Both the position numbers and the translations under genes were made by a program. Of a DNA stretch of 64,000 bases, positions 42,104 to 50,907 are shown piece after piece. The stretch covers positions 1 through 64,000 of the forward strand of contig DASVAA010000111.1 in NCBI GenBank assembly GCA_036376595.1, written 5' to 3'. Position 1 is the stretch's first letter, and each line of letters begins with the position of its first letter. The stretch is from SMAG-U1939 sp036376595. GTDB taxonomy: Bacteria; Chloroflexota; Ktedonobacteria; Ktedonobacterales; JADMIN01. The notes beneath the pieces were generated by a model that searched no databases, had not been told where the DNA came from, and saw nothing but the letters and a program-made list of their open reading frames with translations.

Positions 42104-42135
42104 GGTCCGTGCGGGCAAAGCCATGCGCACGGACC
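42104..42135 (+). terminator. 10-bp stem hairpin after the Rpn-like remnant
   Basis: GGTCCGTGCG (42104-42113) pairs perfectly with CGCACGGACC (42126-42135) over a 12-nt loop, 15 bp after the stop. No T-tract. Confidence 0.5.
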
Positions 42136-42351
42136 GATTCGCACCTATGGTCCCGCGCGGCCCACGGTACTCAGCAACAGATCGCTCGATAGCTGTCTCC
42201 GCCCATCCTTCACATCGGCTTTTCGTCGCGCGCTTGCCGTGAGCAGAGACTCAGCAGTGACGTAGTGTCTATAGAGGGGAGATGTGGCGGTCGCCCGCCA
42301 AACGCGCCATGCGCGCCCCGCTTGCACAAGGCGCGCTTCCCTGGTATAGTG

Positions 42352-42360
42352 GTCGCAGTC
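42352..42360 (+). promoter_or_regulatory. extended -10 candidate TGGTATAGT for the BMP transporter operon
   Basis: TGn plus TATAGT about 105 bp before the lipoprotein ATG; no consensus -35. Confidence 0.45.
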
Positions 42361-42464
42361 ATCCCCATCCCATCCCGCACCGCACCATGTCAGTCGTCCC
42401 CCGTTGCGGGTCGTGGACGCGCGGCGCGGAAGAAAGTGCCGACGGCGGCATAGGAGGAGTTTCG

Positions 42465-43511
42465 ATGTCTCGCATGCGCTCCCGATTCTGGCTCACCGGC
42501 GCGCTACTGCTGCTGCTCATCCCAGGTCTTGCCGCCTGCGGCACGAGCGGCGGCAATGGCTCGACGACCAAGACGTTCAAGATTGGGCTGGTCACCGACA
42601 CCGGCGGACTCAACGACAAGAGCTTCAACCACCTGGCGGACGTTGGCTTGCAGAAAGCGGTAAGCCAGCTTCACGTCCAGCAAGGCGTGAAAGAGTCGCA
42701 CAGCGACAACGATTACGTGCCCAACCTGACTGGCTTCGCCTCGGGCGGCTACGACCTCGTGATCGCCGTCGGCTTTGACATGGCGGCGGCCGTCGGCGCC
42801 GTCTCGGCCCAGTACCCCAACACGAAGTTCGCGCTGATCGATGCCGAGCCAACCGATGCCCAGGGCAATTCGGTCCAGCGCAGCAACGTCGTCTCGCTAC
42901 TCTTCAAGGAGCAAGAGGCCGGTGCGCTGGTTGGCGTGATCGCCGGCATGCTGGAGAAGAACGGCAAGACCAAGCTGCAGAAGAACACCATCAGCGCGGT
43001 TGGTGGCCAGGATATTCCCCCCGTGGACCACTACATCGCCGGCTATCAGTGGGCGGCACAGATGGAGGACCCAGGCATCAAGGTGCTGGTTGGCTTCTCC
43101 AACGATTTCGTTGACCCGACCAAGTGCGCCGGCATTGCCAACAGCCAGATAGCGGCTGGCTCGGATGTCGTCTTCCAGGTGGCTGGCGGGTGCGGCAACG
43201 GCGCGCTCACGGCGGCCGGGCAGAAGAGCGTCTATAGCATTGGCGTGGATGCCGACCAGGGCTACGTGGATCCTTCGGTGATCGCCAGCGCGCTCAAGCG
43301 CGTGGATGTGGCGACCTTCGATGCCATTCAGAGTGTGGTCAACGGCACGTTCAAGAGCGGCGACCAGACCTTCAGCCTGGCTAACGACGGCGTGGGCTAC
43401 GCGATCGATCAGTCGAGCGTGATCAGCTCCGACATTCAGGCGGAGATTACCAAGGTCGAGGGCGAGATCAAGTCGGGCCAGGTGACGGTCCCCGACACGA
43501 TCCAGAAGTAG
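42465..43511 (+). CDS. BMP-family substrate-binding lipoprotein
   Basis: 348 residues. The signal peptide has lipobox LAAC with lipidated Cys25. The mature protein begins a PnrA/Med-type fold: FKIGLVTDTGGLNDKSFNHL, YDLVIAVGFDMAAAVGAVSA, ISAVGGQDIPPVDHYIAGYQ and YSIGVDADQGYVDPSVIASA. BMP lipoproteins capture purine nucleosides or similar compounds for the adjacent ABC transporter. ATG 42465 follows a strong AGGAGGAG site; the longer open frame is not used. It is the first gene of the set binding protein, permease, permease, ATPase, and is followed by an intercistronic hairpin that should keep its level above that of the membrane parts. Confidence 0.92.
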   Translation: MSRMRSRFWLTGALLLLLIPGLAACGTSGGNGSTTKTFKIGLVTDTGGLNDKSFNHLADVGLQKAVSQLHVQQGVKESHSDNDYVPNLTGFASGGYDLVIAVGFDMAAAVGAVSAQYPNTKFALIDAEPTDAQGNSVQRSNVVSLLFKEQEAGALVGVIAGMLEKNGKTKLQKNTISAVGGQDIPPVDHYIAGYQWAAQMEDPGIKVLVGFSNDFVDPTKCAGIANSQIAAGSDVVFQVAGGCGNGALTAAGQKSVYSIGVDADQGYVDPSVIASALKRVDVATFDAIQSVVNGTFKSGDQTFSLANDGVGYAIDQSSVISSDIQAEITKVEGEIKSGQVTVPDTIQK

Positions 43512-43560
43512 GGCCTTGACGGCGACACGCGCATCGGCTTATTGTGCGGGTGAGCGTGAG

Positions 43561-43588
43561 GGCGGGCGCCAGCGCGGCGCCCGCCTTT
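43561..43588 (+). terminator. intercistronic terminator/attenuator within the BMP operon
   Basis: GGCGGGCGCC (43561-43570), loop AGCGC, GGCGCCCGCC (43576-43585) then TTT: a perfect 10-bp GC stem with a short T-run, 50 bp after the binding-protein stop and 46 bp before the first permease start. Confidence 0.65.
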
Positions 43589-43634
43589 GCATACCACCAT
43601 ATCTGGATGCGAGCACCCCAGGGAGGGCAAGGCT

Positions 43635-44903
43635 ATGGCTGCGCCATCCGCCCCGACGATAGAGAAGAAGCCTGCGCTGCCGCCCACGGTACAGCATGCA
43701 CTCACGCGTGCCGGAAGGGCTGTCGGGCTGCCGCTCGGCTCCGTCGTCTTCGCGTTGATCATCGGCGCTATCATCGTGCTGGTCACCAAGGGCAACCCGC
43801 TTCGCGCCTATCAGGACCTCCTCTGCGGCGGCTTCGGGGTGGCTTGCACCGGGAACATCACGCCGGTATTCCAGATCTCCTCGACCATCGTGAGGGCGAT
43901 TCCGCTGGTGCTGACCGGCATCGCCGTCGCGATCGCCTTCAAGGCCGGCCTGTTCAACATTGGTGCCGAGGGCCAGCTTGTGGCGGGTGCCCTGGCAACC
44001 GCGCTGGTCGGTGTCTACTTCGCACCGCTACCGGGCATCCTGCTGATCCCCATGGTGTTGATCGCGGGAGCTCTAGGTGGAGCGATCTGGGCCGGCATCG
44101 CGGGCGTGCTGAAGGCCTACACGGGGGCGCATGAGGTCGTCACGACCATCATGCTCAACTATGTGGCGCTCTATCTGGTGGAGTATCTCGTCACCAAGGG
44201 CGGGCCGTTTCAGCTCAAGTCATCTGGGGGCTACGCGCGGTCACCAGCGATAGGCACCAATGCGGTGCTGCCGCAGCTCGTCCCGGCCAACAGCACCTTC
44301 TTCGGCCTGCCAGGTGCCTCGTATCAGCTCAGCATCGCGCTGTTTATCGCCATCGGCGCGGTGATCGTGTTCTGGTTCCTGCTCAAGCGCACGACGCTGG
44401 GCTACGAGATCGTCGCCGTGGGCCAGAGCCAGCGCGCGGCGCGCTACGCCGGCATCAACGTGCGCCGCACGATCACGGTGACGATGCTCATCGCCGGAGC
44501 ATTCGCCGGGCTGGCGGGAGCGATCCTGATCGCCGGATCGCCGATTCAGCCCTACCTGACCAATGGCTTCCTGACCGATACGACTGGATTCGACGCCATC
44601 ACCGTCGCCCTGCTTGGCCTCAATGGTCCGGTGGGCGTGACGCTGGGCGCGATCCTGATCGGCGGCTTGCAGATTGGCGCGCCGGTCATGCAGAGCGATG
44701 CCGGCATTGATAGCAACCTGATCTACGTGCTCCAGGCGCTGATCCTCTTCGCCATCGCCGCGAACTTCTTGCGGGGCCTCAAGCTGCGGCTCCCCGCACT
44801 GCGCCAGGCACCGCCATCGCAGAGCAACGTCGAGCCGGGGGTCGCCGCGTACAGCACCGATGTCGAGCCGTCGGCAACGGTGGGCAGCCCCGAAGCGAGC
44901 TAG
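43635..44903 (+). CDS. nucleoside-type ABC transporter permease 1
   Basis: 422 residues with about ten helices. It belongs to the BPD_transp_2 family as used in BMP/nucleoside importers (YufP-like). Typical segments are AIPLVLTGIAVAIAFKAGLF then NIGAEGQLVAGALATALVG, and EVVTTIMLNYVALYLVEYLV. The coupling region is VAVGQSQRAARYAGINVRRT. The start ATG 43635 has AGGGAGGG upstream. It is followed 18 bp later by the second permease. The Pro/Ser-rich C-terminal tail is cytoplasmic. Confidence 0.9.
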   Translation: MAAPSAPTIEKKPALPPTVQHALTRAGRAVGLPLGSVVFALIIGAIIVLVTKGNPLRAYQDLLCGGFGVACTGNITPVFQISSTIVRAIPLVLTGIAVAIAFKAGLFNIGAEGQLVAGALATALVGVYFAPLPGILLIPMVLIAGALGGAIWAGIAGVLKAYTGAHEVVTTIMLNYVALYLVEYLVTKGGPFQLKSSGGYARSPAIGTNAVLPQLVPANSTFFGLPGASYQLSIALFIAIGAVIVFWFLLKRTTLGYEIVAVGQSQRAARYAGINVRRTITVTMLIAGAFAGLAGAILIAGSPIQPYLTNGFLTDTTGFDAITVALLGLNGPVGVTLGAILIGGLQIGAPVMQSDAGIDSNLIYVLQALILFAIAANFLRGLKLRLPALRQAPPSQSNVEPGVAAYSTDVEPSATVGSPEAS

Positions 44904-44921
44904 GTCGCGGGAGAAGCGCAC

Positions 44922-45872
44922 ATGAACGTCATCACCAGCGTCCTGCACCTGTTCATCACCGGCGGATTCTGGCAGAGCACGCTCAAGTACAGCGTGCTAC
45001 TGCTGCTGCCGGCGTTGGGCGGCGTGCTTTCGGAGCGCAGCGGGGTGGTCAACATCGCGATGGAAGGCATGATGCTCACCGGTGCGTTCTTCGCCATTGT
45101 CTTCGACCTGGCCTGGCACAACCCCTGGCTCGCGACAATTGGGGCGATGGTAGCAGGGGCACTGATGGCTCTGATCCACGCGGTCGTCTCGATTCGCTTC
45201 AAGGCAGACCAGATCATTAGTGGCATCGCCATCAACATCTTCGCCGCCGGACTGACGACCTTCTTGCTGCGCATCTTTTATGGCCAGCAGGGGGTCGCCG
45301 GCATCAGCAGCAGCGACGCGCTCCCAGTGATTAATGTCCCACTGCTGGATAAAATCCCCATCCTGGGGCCGGCCCTGTTTCAACAGAACGTCGTGGTCTA
45401 CATTGCGCTGGTCGTCCTTGTCGGCGTCAACTTCTTGCTCTTCCGCACGAAGCTCGGACTGCGCATCCGCGCCGTCGGCGAGCATCCACAGGCGGCCGAT
45501 ACGGCGGGCATCAACGTGTACCAATTGCGCTATGGCGCCGTGCTCTCCAGCGGCGTGCTCTCGGCGCTATCGGGTGCGTTCCTCTCCATCGGCATCGCCT
45601 ATACCTTCAACCCGAACATGACCGCCGGTCGCGGCTACATCGCGCTCGCGGCAATGATCTTCGGCAAGTGGACGCCGTTCGGCGCGTTCGTCTCGTGCCT
45701 GATCTTTGGCGCCGGGCAAGCGCTGTTCGACTACAATTCGACCTTGCCGATCTCGCAATACTTCATCAACATGGTGCCCTACCTGCTCACGCTGGTGGTG
45801 CTGGCTGGCTTTATCGGCAAGAGCATCCCGCCGGCCGCCGATGGCATCCCCTATGAGCCGGGTGGCGAGTAG
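44922..45872 (+). CDS. nucleoside-type ABC transporter permease 2
   Basis: 316 residues, BPD_transp_2 family, YufQ-like partner of the preceding permease. Characteristic segments are LPALGGVLSERSGVVNIAME then GMMLTGAFFAIV, IRFKADQIISGIAINIFAAG and the coupling loop IRAVGEHPQAADTAGINVYQ. GRGYIALAAMIFGKWTPFGA is conserved. The start follows GGGAGAAG. It forms the heterodimeric membrane channel with the first permease. A repeat-filled 195-bp gap separates it from the ATPase gene. Confidence 0.9.
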   Translation: MNVITSVLHLFITGGFWQSTLKYSVLLLLPALGGVLSERSGVVNIAMEGMMLTGAFFAIVFDLAWHNPWLATIGAMVAGALMALIHAVVSIRFKADQIISGIAINIFAAGLTTFLLRIFYGQQGVAGISSSDALPVINVPLLDKIPILGPALFQQNVVVYIALVVLVGVNFLLFRTKLGLRIRAVGEHPQAADTAGINVYQLRYGAVLSSGVLSALSGAFLSIGIAYTFNPNMTAGRGYIALAAMIFGKWTPFGAFVSCLIFGAGQALFDYNSTLPISQYFINMVPYLLTLVVLAGFIGKSIPPAADGIPYEPGGE

Positions 45873-45876
45873 ACCA

Positions 45877-46035
45877 TAGGGAGGATGCGGAGAACGCGGA
45901 GGTCGCGGAGCGGGTGAGAGCCGAAAGGCGAAGCGCCAGACCTTCGTAGGGGCGTCCGGTGGATGCCTTGCGAGCGGCAGTAACGAGCAACAGACATCGC
46001 GGCGGTAGAAACCCGCCGGCGCCTGGGTGGCCCAT
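45877..46035 (+). repeat. composite dispersed repeat inside the BMP operon
   Basis: The order is GGAG/GCGGAG purine-rich units (45882-45920), GGCGAAG, then GTAGGGGCGTCC, GGT, GGATGCC (45946-45967), then GGCGGTAGAAACCCGCC (46001-46017) and CACGCGGAC. It fills the gap between permease 2 and the ATPase. Confidence 0.75.
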
Positions 46036-46067
46036 CCACGCGGACGCATTCCATCGAGGGATAGGCG

Positions 46068-47645
46068 ATGAGCACTGAGGTCCAGCAGCAGCCGGTCACG
46101 CCGGCCGGGGGAGCACATCCCTACGCCGTGCAGATGCGCGACATCACCAAGACGTGGCCCGGTGTGGTCGCGGACGACCACGTGAACTTTGACGTGCTGC
46201 GCGGCGAGATTCATGCCCTGGTGGGCGAGAACGGCGCCGGCAAGTCCACGCTGATGAACATCCTCTACGGGCTGCTCCACCCCGACTCCGGCGAGATATT
46301 GATCAATGGCGAGCCGGCCAACATCCACGGTCCCCGCGACGCCATCGCTCTGGGCATCGGCATGGTGCACCAGCACTTCATGCTGATTCCGGTGATGACG
46401 GTAGGGGAGAACATCGTGCTTGGCCGCGAGCTGACCACCGCGGGCGGGGTCTACGACACGGCTCGGGTCACACGTGAGATTCGCGAGCTTTCCGACCGCT
46501 ATGGGCTGGCAATCGACCCTAACGCCACGGTTGCTGACCTGCCGGTGGGCTTGCAGCAGCGGGTCGAGATCCTCAAGGTGCTGTATCGCGGTGCCGACAT
46601 CTTGATCCTTGACGAGCCAACCGGCGTGCTTACCCCACAGGAGACCGCCGAGCTTTTCCGCGTGCTGCGCGGCCTCAAGGCGCAGGGCAAGACGATCGTC
46701 TTCATCTCGCACAAGCTGCAAGAGGTGCTTGAGATCTCCGATCAGGTGACGGTGCTGCGGCGCGGCAAGGTGATTGGCACCGTGCCCACCAAGTCCACCG
46801 ACGAGGAGGAGCTGGCGCGCATGATGGTCGGCCGGGCGGTGCTGCTGCGCGTGGAGAAGACGCCAGCCAAACCGGGTCCCGTGGCGCTGCGAGTCGAGCA
46901 CCTGGAGGTCAAGAACGAGCAGGACCTGCTGGCGGTGAAGGATGTCTCGTTGGAGCTGCATAGCGGCGAGATTCTGGGCGTCGCGGGCGTCGAGGGCAAC
47001 GGCCAGAGCGAGCTGATCGAGGCGCTGGCCGGCACACGGCCTATCGTCTCAGGCAAGGTGTACGTCGGGGAGCACGATGTGACCAACGCGGGGGCGCGCG
47101 AGGTGCGCGACGCGGGGATGGGCCACATTCCTGAAGACCGCCGCGGGACAGGGCTGATCCTCAACTACTCGATCGCCGACAACCTGATCTTTGGCCGCCA
47201 GCGCCAGCCGCGCTTCGCGCACAACGGCTTTGTGCTCAAGCTGACGAGCATCTACGATTGGGCCAAGCGGCTGATTGCCGAGTTTGACGTGCGCACGCCG
47301 TCCTACGAGACGCCGGTGCGCTCGCTCTCGGGCGGCAACCAGCAGAAGGTGATCGTGGCGCGCGAGCTGGGCAGCGAGCCGCGCGTGTTGCTGGCGTCGC
47401 AGCCCACGCGCGGCGTAGACATCGGCGCCATCGAGTTCATCCACCGCCAGCTCGTCGCCCAGCGCGATGCCGGCGCCGCGATCCTGCTGGTTTCCGCCGA
47501 ACTGGAGGAGATCCGCTCGCTGTCGGACCGTATCGCCGTGATGTACGAGGGCCGCATCGTAGACATCGTGCCGCCCGATACCTCCGAGGACCGCCTCGGC
47601 TTGCTGATGACCGGCGGCGGCCAGCGGCGCGAGCAACCAGCGTAA
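46068..47645 (+). CDS. nucleoside-type ABC transporter ATPase (two NBDs)
   Basis: 525 residues with two ABC domains in one chain, as in YufO and sugar-type importers. NBD1 has Walker A GENGAGKST (53-61), the substitute signature LPVGLQQRVEIL, and Walker B ILILDEPTGVL. NBD2 has a degenerate Walker A (GVEGNGQSEL), the full signature LSGGNQQKVIVAREL, and VLLASQPTRGVDIGA at the Walker B region. It drives uptake with the two preceding permeases and the BMP lipoprotein. The ATG at 46068 has GAGGG seven bases upstream. Confidence 0.93.
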   Translation: MSTEVQQQPVTPAGGAHPYAVQMRDITKTWPGVVADDHVNFDVLRGEIHALVGENGAGKSTLMNILYGLLHPDSGEILINGEPANIHGPRDAIALGIGMVHQHFMLIPVMTVGENIVLGRELTTAGGVYDTARVTREIRELSDRYGLAIDPNATVADLPVGLQQRVEILKVLYRGADILILDEPTGVLTPQETAELFRVLRGLKAQGKTIVFISHKLQEVLEISDQVTVLRRGKVIGTVPTKSTDEEELARMMVGRAVLLRVEKTPAKPGPVALRVEHLEVKNEQDLLAVKDVSLELHSGEILGVAGVEGNGQSELIEALAGTRPIVSGKVYVGEHDVTNAGAREVRDAGMGHIPEDRRGTGLILNYSIADNLIFGRQRQPRFAHNGFVLKLTSIYDWAKRLIAEFDVRTPSYETPVRSLSGGNQQKVIVARELGSEPRVLLASQPTRGVDIGAIEFIHRQLVAQRDAGAAILLVSAELEEIRSLSDRIAVMYEGRIVDIVPPDTSEDRLGLLMTGGGQRREQPA

Positions 47646-47679
47646 TCGTGGATCGTGGCTGTAGGACAGGAGCAACCGC

Positions 47680-47997
47680 ATGGCTTCTTCACCCCCGTCA
47701 GGCGCTCAGGTAGCGCATGCCGACGTCGCGTCGGGTCCCAGCACGCCCAACCTTGCGCAGGTCAGCCAGATACTCGGCATCCTCAGCTGCATCCCAGCGG
47801 TGGGCATCCTCTTCTGCATTCCGGCCATCGTCTGCGGCCACCTCAGCCTGCGTCGGGCGCGGACCGATGCCTCCGAGGCGCAGGCCGCCGACAGAACGCG
47901 CGCCCTGTGGGGCCTGGCGCTGGGTTACGTGATCGTCGTGATCTATGCCTGGATGGCACTCGGCCTCTTCGTTGTGCCGGCGATCTCTGGCAGGTAG
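47680..47997 (+). CDS. small DUF4190-type membrane protein
   Basis: 105 residues. A polar N-terminus of about 25 residues leads to two helices: QILGILSCIPAVGILFCIPA then IVCGHLSLRRAR, and LWGLALGYVIVVIYAWMALG. The first helix with the GHLSL turn is the DUF4190 pattern. Function unknown. It starts 34 bp after the ATPase gene with an AGGAG-type ribosome site, so it may be the last gene of the transporter operon, though a functional link is not known. Confidence 0.75.
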   Translation: MASSPPSGAQVAHADVASGPSTPNLAQVSQILGILSCIPAVGILFCIPAIVCGHLSLRRARTDASEAQAADRTRALWGLALGYVIVVIYAWMALGLFVVPAISGR

Positions 47998-48066
47998 CTC
48001 GCGCCGTGCCCGCTACGGCCTGTACCAGGGCTACTGGACGTTCTACCTGCGTAACGCCAAACTCTC

Positions 48067-48126
48067 TTGATGCACCCTTGATGCACCATTGACTGGATTG
48101 ACGCCCCCGCACGAGCCAGTGATAAT
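48067..48126 (+). promoter_or_regulatory. promoter with upstream direct repeats for the lipoprotein gene
   Basis: -35 TTGACG (48098-48103) and -10 GATAAT (48121-48126), 17-bp spacer. Two exact TTGATGCACC units (48067-48076, 48078-48087), one helical turn apart, end 10 bp before the -35 and fit an activator site. Confidence 0.6.
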
Positions 48127-48187
48127 GACCGGGACCGGCGGGCACCTAACATCCAGTTTCGCCGGCACAGACGAAAGGATTGCCGGC

Positions 48188-48898
48188 ATGCTTCGACGCA
48201 CGCCTCTCATTTCCGTTCTACTCGCCGCACTCTCGCTCGCCATGGTCCTGCTGGCCGGCTGCGGCGGCACCACGCCCAGCGCCACGTCGCTGCTCAGCAC
48301 GTCGCAGCAGAAGTTCAACGCCACCACGTCGCTGCACTTCATCATGACCGTGGACCACCCCGGCCAGCCGCAGAATATCGGCGACTTCGTGCTCACCTCG
48401 GCCACCGGCGACGTCGAGCGACCCGACAAGCTCCAGGCGAGCGTCGGCGTAGATGCCGGCATCCTCAGCACCACCGTCCAGGTTATCTTCGACGGCGCGC
48501 AGGAGTGGTGGACCGATCCCACCAACAACAACCAGTGGACGCCGACGACGCGCTTCGCCGATCTGCCGATCGCCAAGCTCTTCGATCCCAGCGCCGGCAT
48601 CGGCACGCTGCTGACCCAACTCCAGCATCCGAGCACGCCCGCCGACGGTAGCGCCAACGGCGCCTCGTGCTGGAAGATCAGCGGCACGCTCGATCCCGCC
48701 GCGCTGAAGTCGCTGTTCCCCGACGTGTCGGCCAGCCAGCCGGTGCCCACCACGTTCTGCATCGGCAAGAGCGACGGCCGGCTCGATTCCGCCAGCCTCT
48801 CAGGGCAGATTTTCAGCGGCGACCTCACCAACACCGTCCATACGTTCTACTTCTCCAAGTTCGATCAGCCGGTGAACATCAAGCCGCCGATTGATTGA
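48188..48898 (+). CDS. LppX/LprG-like lipoprotein
   Basis: 236 residues. The signal peptide ends in the lipobox LLAGC with lipidated Cys25. The mature domain starts SLLSTSQQKFNATTSLHFIM and includes ATGDVERPDKLQASVGVDAG and WKISGTLDPAAL, matching the LppX_LprAFG pattern of half-barrel proteins that carry lipids or glycolipids in actinobacteria. The start ATG 48188 follows AAAGGA. It has its own strong promoter. In mycobacteria such genes lie next to a transporter; here an MFS exporter of the DHA2 type follows after a repeat, a similar pairing to lprG with Rv1410c/P55, which is suggestive only. Confidence 0.8.
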   Translation: MLRRTPLISVLLAALSLAMVLLAGCGGTTPSATSLLSTSQQKFNATTSLHFIMTVDHPGQPQNIGDFVLTSATGDVERPDKLQASVGVDAGILSTTVQVIFDGAQEWWTDPTNNNQWTPTTRFADLPIAKLFDPSAGIGTLLTQLQHPSTPADGSANGASCWKISGTLDPAALKSLFPDVSASQPVPTTFCIGKSDGRLDSASLSGQIFSGDLTNTVHTFYFSKFDQPVNIKPPID

Positions 48899-48899
48899 G

Positions 48900-49019
48900 G
48901 GGGTGACGGTGAACGCGGAGATGCGCGGAGATGCGCGGAGGACGCGGAGAGGGAGAGAGCGGAGAGAACGCGAAGCAAGCGCGAAAGACGCAATGTGTAG
49001 GGCCGCCCGGTGGATGCCC
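48900..49019 (+). repeat. composite dispersed repeat between lipoprotein and exporter genes
   Basis: GATGCGCGGA twice, GGACGCGGAGAGG, ACGCGAAGCAAGCGCGAAAG, then GTAGGGCCGCCCGGTGGATG at 48997-49016. It has the same module order as at 32122 and 45877. Confidence 0.75.
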
Positions 49020-49061
49020 ATGCTGGCTCTGACCCTATAAACCGCGACGAAAGGCAGCGTG

Positions 49062-50792
49062 ATGGCCGGCATCCAGCAACAGATGGCAGGTGCGAGCGGC
49101 GCCGACTCCGCGACGGCGACGGCCTTTCGCGGGCGAACGCTGCGCGACGCCGCCGGGCACCTCACGCCCACCGCGTGGATCGCGCTTGTCGTCGTCTGCC
49201 TGGCGGTCTTTCTCACTGCGCTGGATCAGACCGTCGTCGTGACGGTGCTGACCAACATGATGGCCGACACCAACGTTCCGATCACCCAGCCCGACCGCGC
49301 CGCCTGGATCGTCAGTGGCTATCTGCTGGGCTACGTGATCGCCATGCCGCTGATGGGCCGCGCTGGCGACGTATTCGGGCGCTTCCGCGTCTTCGCGCTC
49401 TGCCTGGGCATCTTCGCTTTAGGCTCAGTGGTCTGCGCCGTCTCGCCACAGCTCGGCGCGCCCATCGCCCCAGATTTCACCACGCTTGGCGGCGCGATTC
49501 TGACGCCCTTCTACAACGCTGTGCAGGCGCTCGCCGGACCGCTCGCGCACATCGGCATAGACACCACCTCGCCGGGGCTGGACGTGCTGGTCGCCGCGCG
49601 CTTCGTACAGGCAGTCGGCGGTGGCGCGCTGGTGCCGGTGGGGATGGCGGTGGTGGCCGATCTCTTCGGCGCCGGGCGGCGTGGGCTGGCGCTGGGGATC
49701 GTCGGCGCCGTCACCGAAGCCGGCGGCGTGCTCGGCCCGGTCTACGGCGCGGCGATCACACGTGCCTGGGGCTGGACCTGGATCTTCTACCTCAACGTGC
49801 CGATCTCGCTGGCGCTGCTGGTCGCAGGATTCCTCACGCTGCCGCGCTCGCGCGGCGCCCGCGAGCGCCTCGACGTGCCCGGTGCGCTGCTCTTCGGCAC
49901 CTCGATCGCCTGTCTCACCATCGGCCTAGGCCAGCAGAACGGACAGATCGGCACGGCGGGCGCCAATGCCAGCGGCGCAATCTCGATGAACCCGCGCTTC
50001 CTGATCGCCGCGGCGGTGCTCTTCGCGCTCTTCCTGGGCGTCGAGCTGCTGCTGCGCGCGCCGGTGGTGGACCCGCGGCTCTTCCGCCGCCGCGCGCTCT
50101 CGGCGGCCTCGGCGTTGAGCCTGATCACTGGCATCGCGCTGATCGTCGCGCTGGTCGAGATTCCGCTCTACATGGACACGCAACTCAACTACGACGCGGT
50201 TGGTGCGGGGCTTGCGCTGCTGCGGCTGACGGCGTTCATTCCGGTGGGTGCGATCCTCGGCGGCGCGCTCGCCGCGCGCTTCGGCTGCCCGCTGCCGGCG
50301 GCGCTGGGTGTGGTCTGCACAGCGCTGGGCCTGTGGCTGATGCACCTGTGGCCGGCGAATGTCGGTCAGGGTCAGATTACGCTTGCCACGGTGATCTGCG
50401 GGCTGGGCTTCGGCCTGGTGATTGCGCCCGTGAGCACCAGCGCGCTCAACGGCAGCCCGCGCTCGCAGGCCGGCGTCGCCTCATCGGCAATTACGGTGCT
50501 ACGGATGACCGGCATGACGGTAGGCCTGGCGGGGCTAACGGCCTGGGGCATCACGCGCTTCAACGCGCTCTATACGCAGCTCGCCGCACGCTACGGTGCC
50601 ACCACCGGCGGCACGCTCGCCCTGCACCAGGTGCTGACCGATCTCTTCGCAGCCGCCGCGCTCATCGCGCTGGTCGGCATCGTGCCCGCCCTGCTGCTCT
50701 GGCGCCGCGGCGAGGGGCAGGCCGGCGAGGAAACCGGCGCGGAGACTGCTCCCGCATCGAGCATCGGGCGCTACGTGGCGCCGCTGGGGTAG
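49062..50792 (+). CDS. MFS transporter, DHA2 (14-helix) family
   Basis: 576 residues with about 14 helices. Helix 1 holds ALVVVCLAVFLTALDQTVVV, the D1-type motif of DHA2 proteins, and motif A appears as LMGRAGDVFGRFRVF. GLALGIVGAVTEAGGVLGPV corresponds to antiporter motif C. A short cytoplasmic extension lies at each end. DHA2 members export drugs or lipids with proton exchange. The ATG at 49062 (a GTG is one codon earlier) has AAAGG upstream. It follows the LppX/LprG-like lipoprotein gene, separated by the composite repeat. Confidence 0.9.
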   Translation: MAGIQQQMAGASGADSATATAFRGRTLRDAAGHLTPTAWIALVVVCLAVFLTALDQTVVVTVLTNMMADTNVPITQPDRAAWIVSGYLLGYVIAMPLMGRAGDVFGRFRVFALCLGIFALGSVVCAVSPQLGAPIAPDFTTLGGAILTPFYNAVQALAGPLAHIGIDTTSPGLDVLVAARFVQAVGGGALVPVGMAVVADLFGAGRRGLALGIVGAVTEAGGVLGPVYGAAITRAWGWTWIFYLNVPISLALLVAGFLTLPRSRGARERLDVPGALLFGTSIACLTIGLGQQNGQIGTAGANASGAISMNPRFLIAAAVLFALFLGVELLLRAPVVDPRLFRRRALSAASALSLITGIALIVALVEIPLYMDTQLNYDAVGAGLALLRLTAFIPVGAILGGALAARFGCPLPAALGVVCTALGLWLMHLWPANVGQGQITLATVICGLGFGLVIAPVSTSALNGSPRSQAGVASSAITVLRMTGMTVGLAGLTAWGITRFNALYTQLAARYGATTGGTLALHQVLTDLFAAAALIALVGIVPALLLWRRGEGQAGEETGAETAPASSIGRYVAPLG

Positions 50793-50907
50793 TTGCCCAT
50801 TGGCTGAGCGTGACAGAACTCGTTGAATGTCCAGAAATCTGTCATCCCGGCAGAATGACCGCTGTGGCATGCGTCAGACAACGCCCGGACACATGGAGAC
50901 GAGGAAC

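Larger units (their letters stand above)
42090..42464. other. 375-bp intergenic region before the ABC transporter operon
   Basis: It contains a hairpin at 42104-42135 and an extended -10 at 42352-42360. The leader before the lipoprotein start is C-rich without a recognised riboswitch. No gene is apparent. Confidence 0.5.

Noticed and set aside
42361..42464. Purine riboswitch before the BMP transporter operon
   Set aside because: The leader lacks the conserved junction residues of the purine riboswitch and is mostly C-rich without the required stems.
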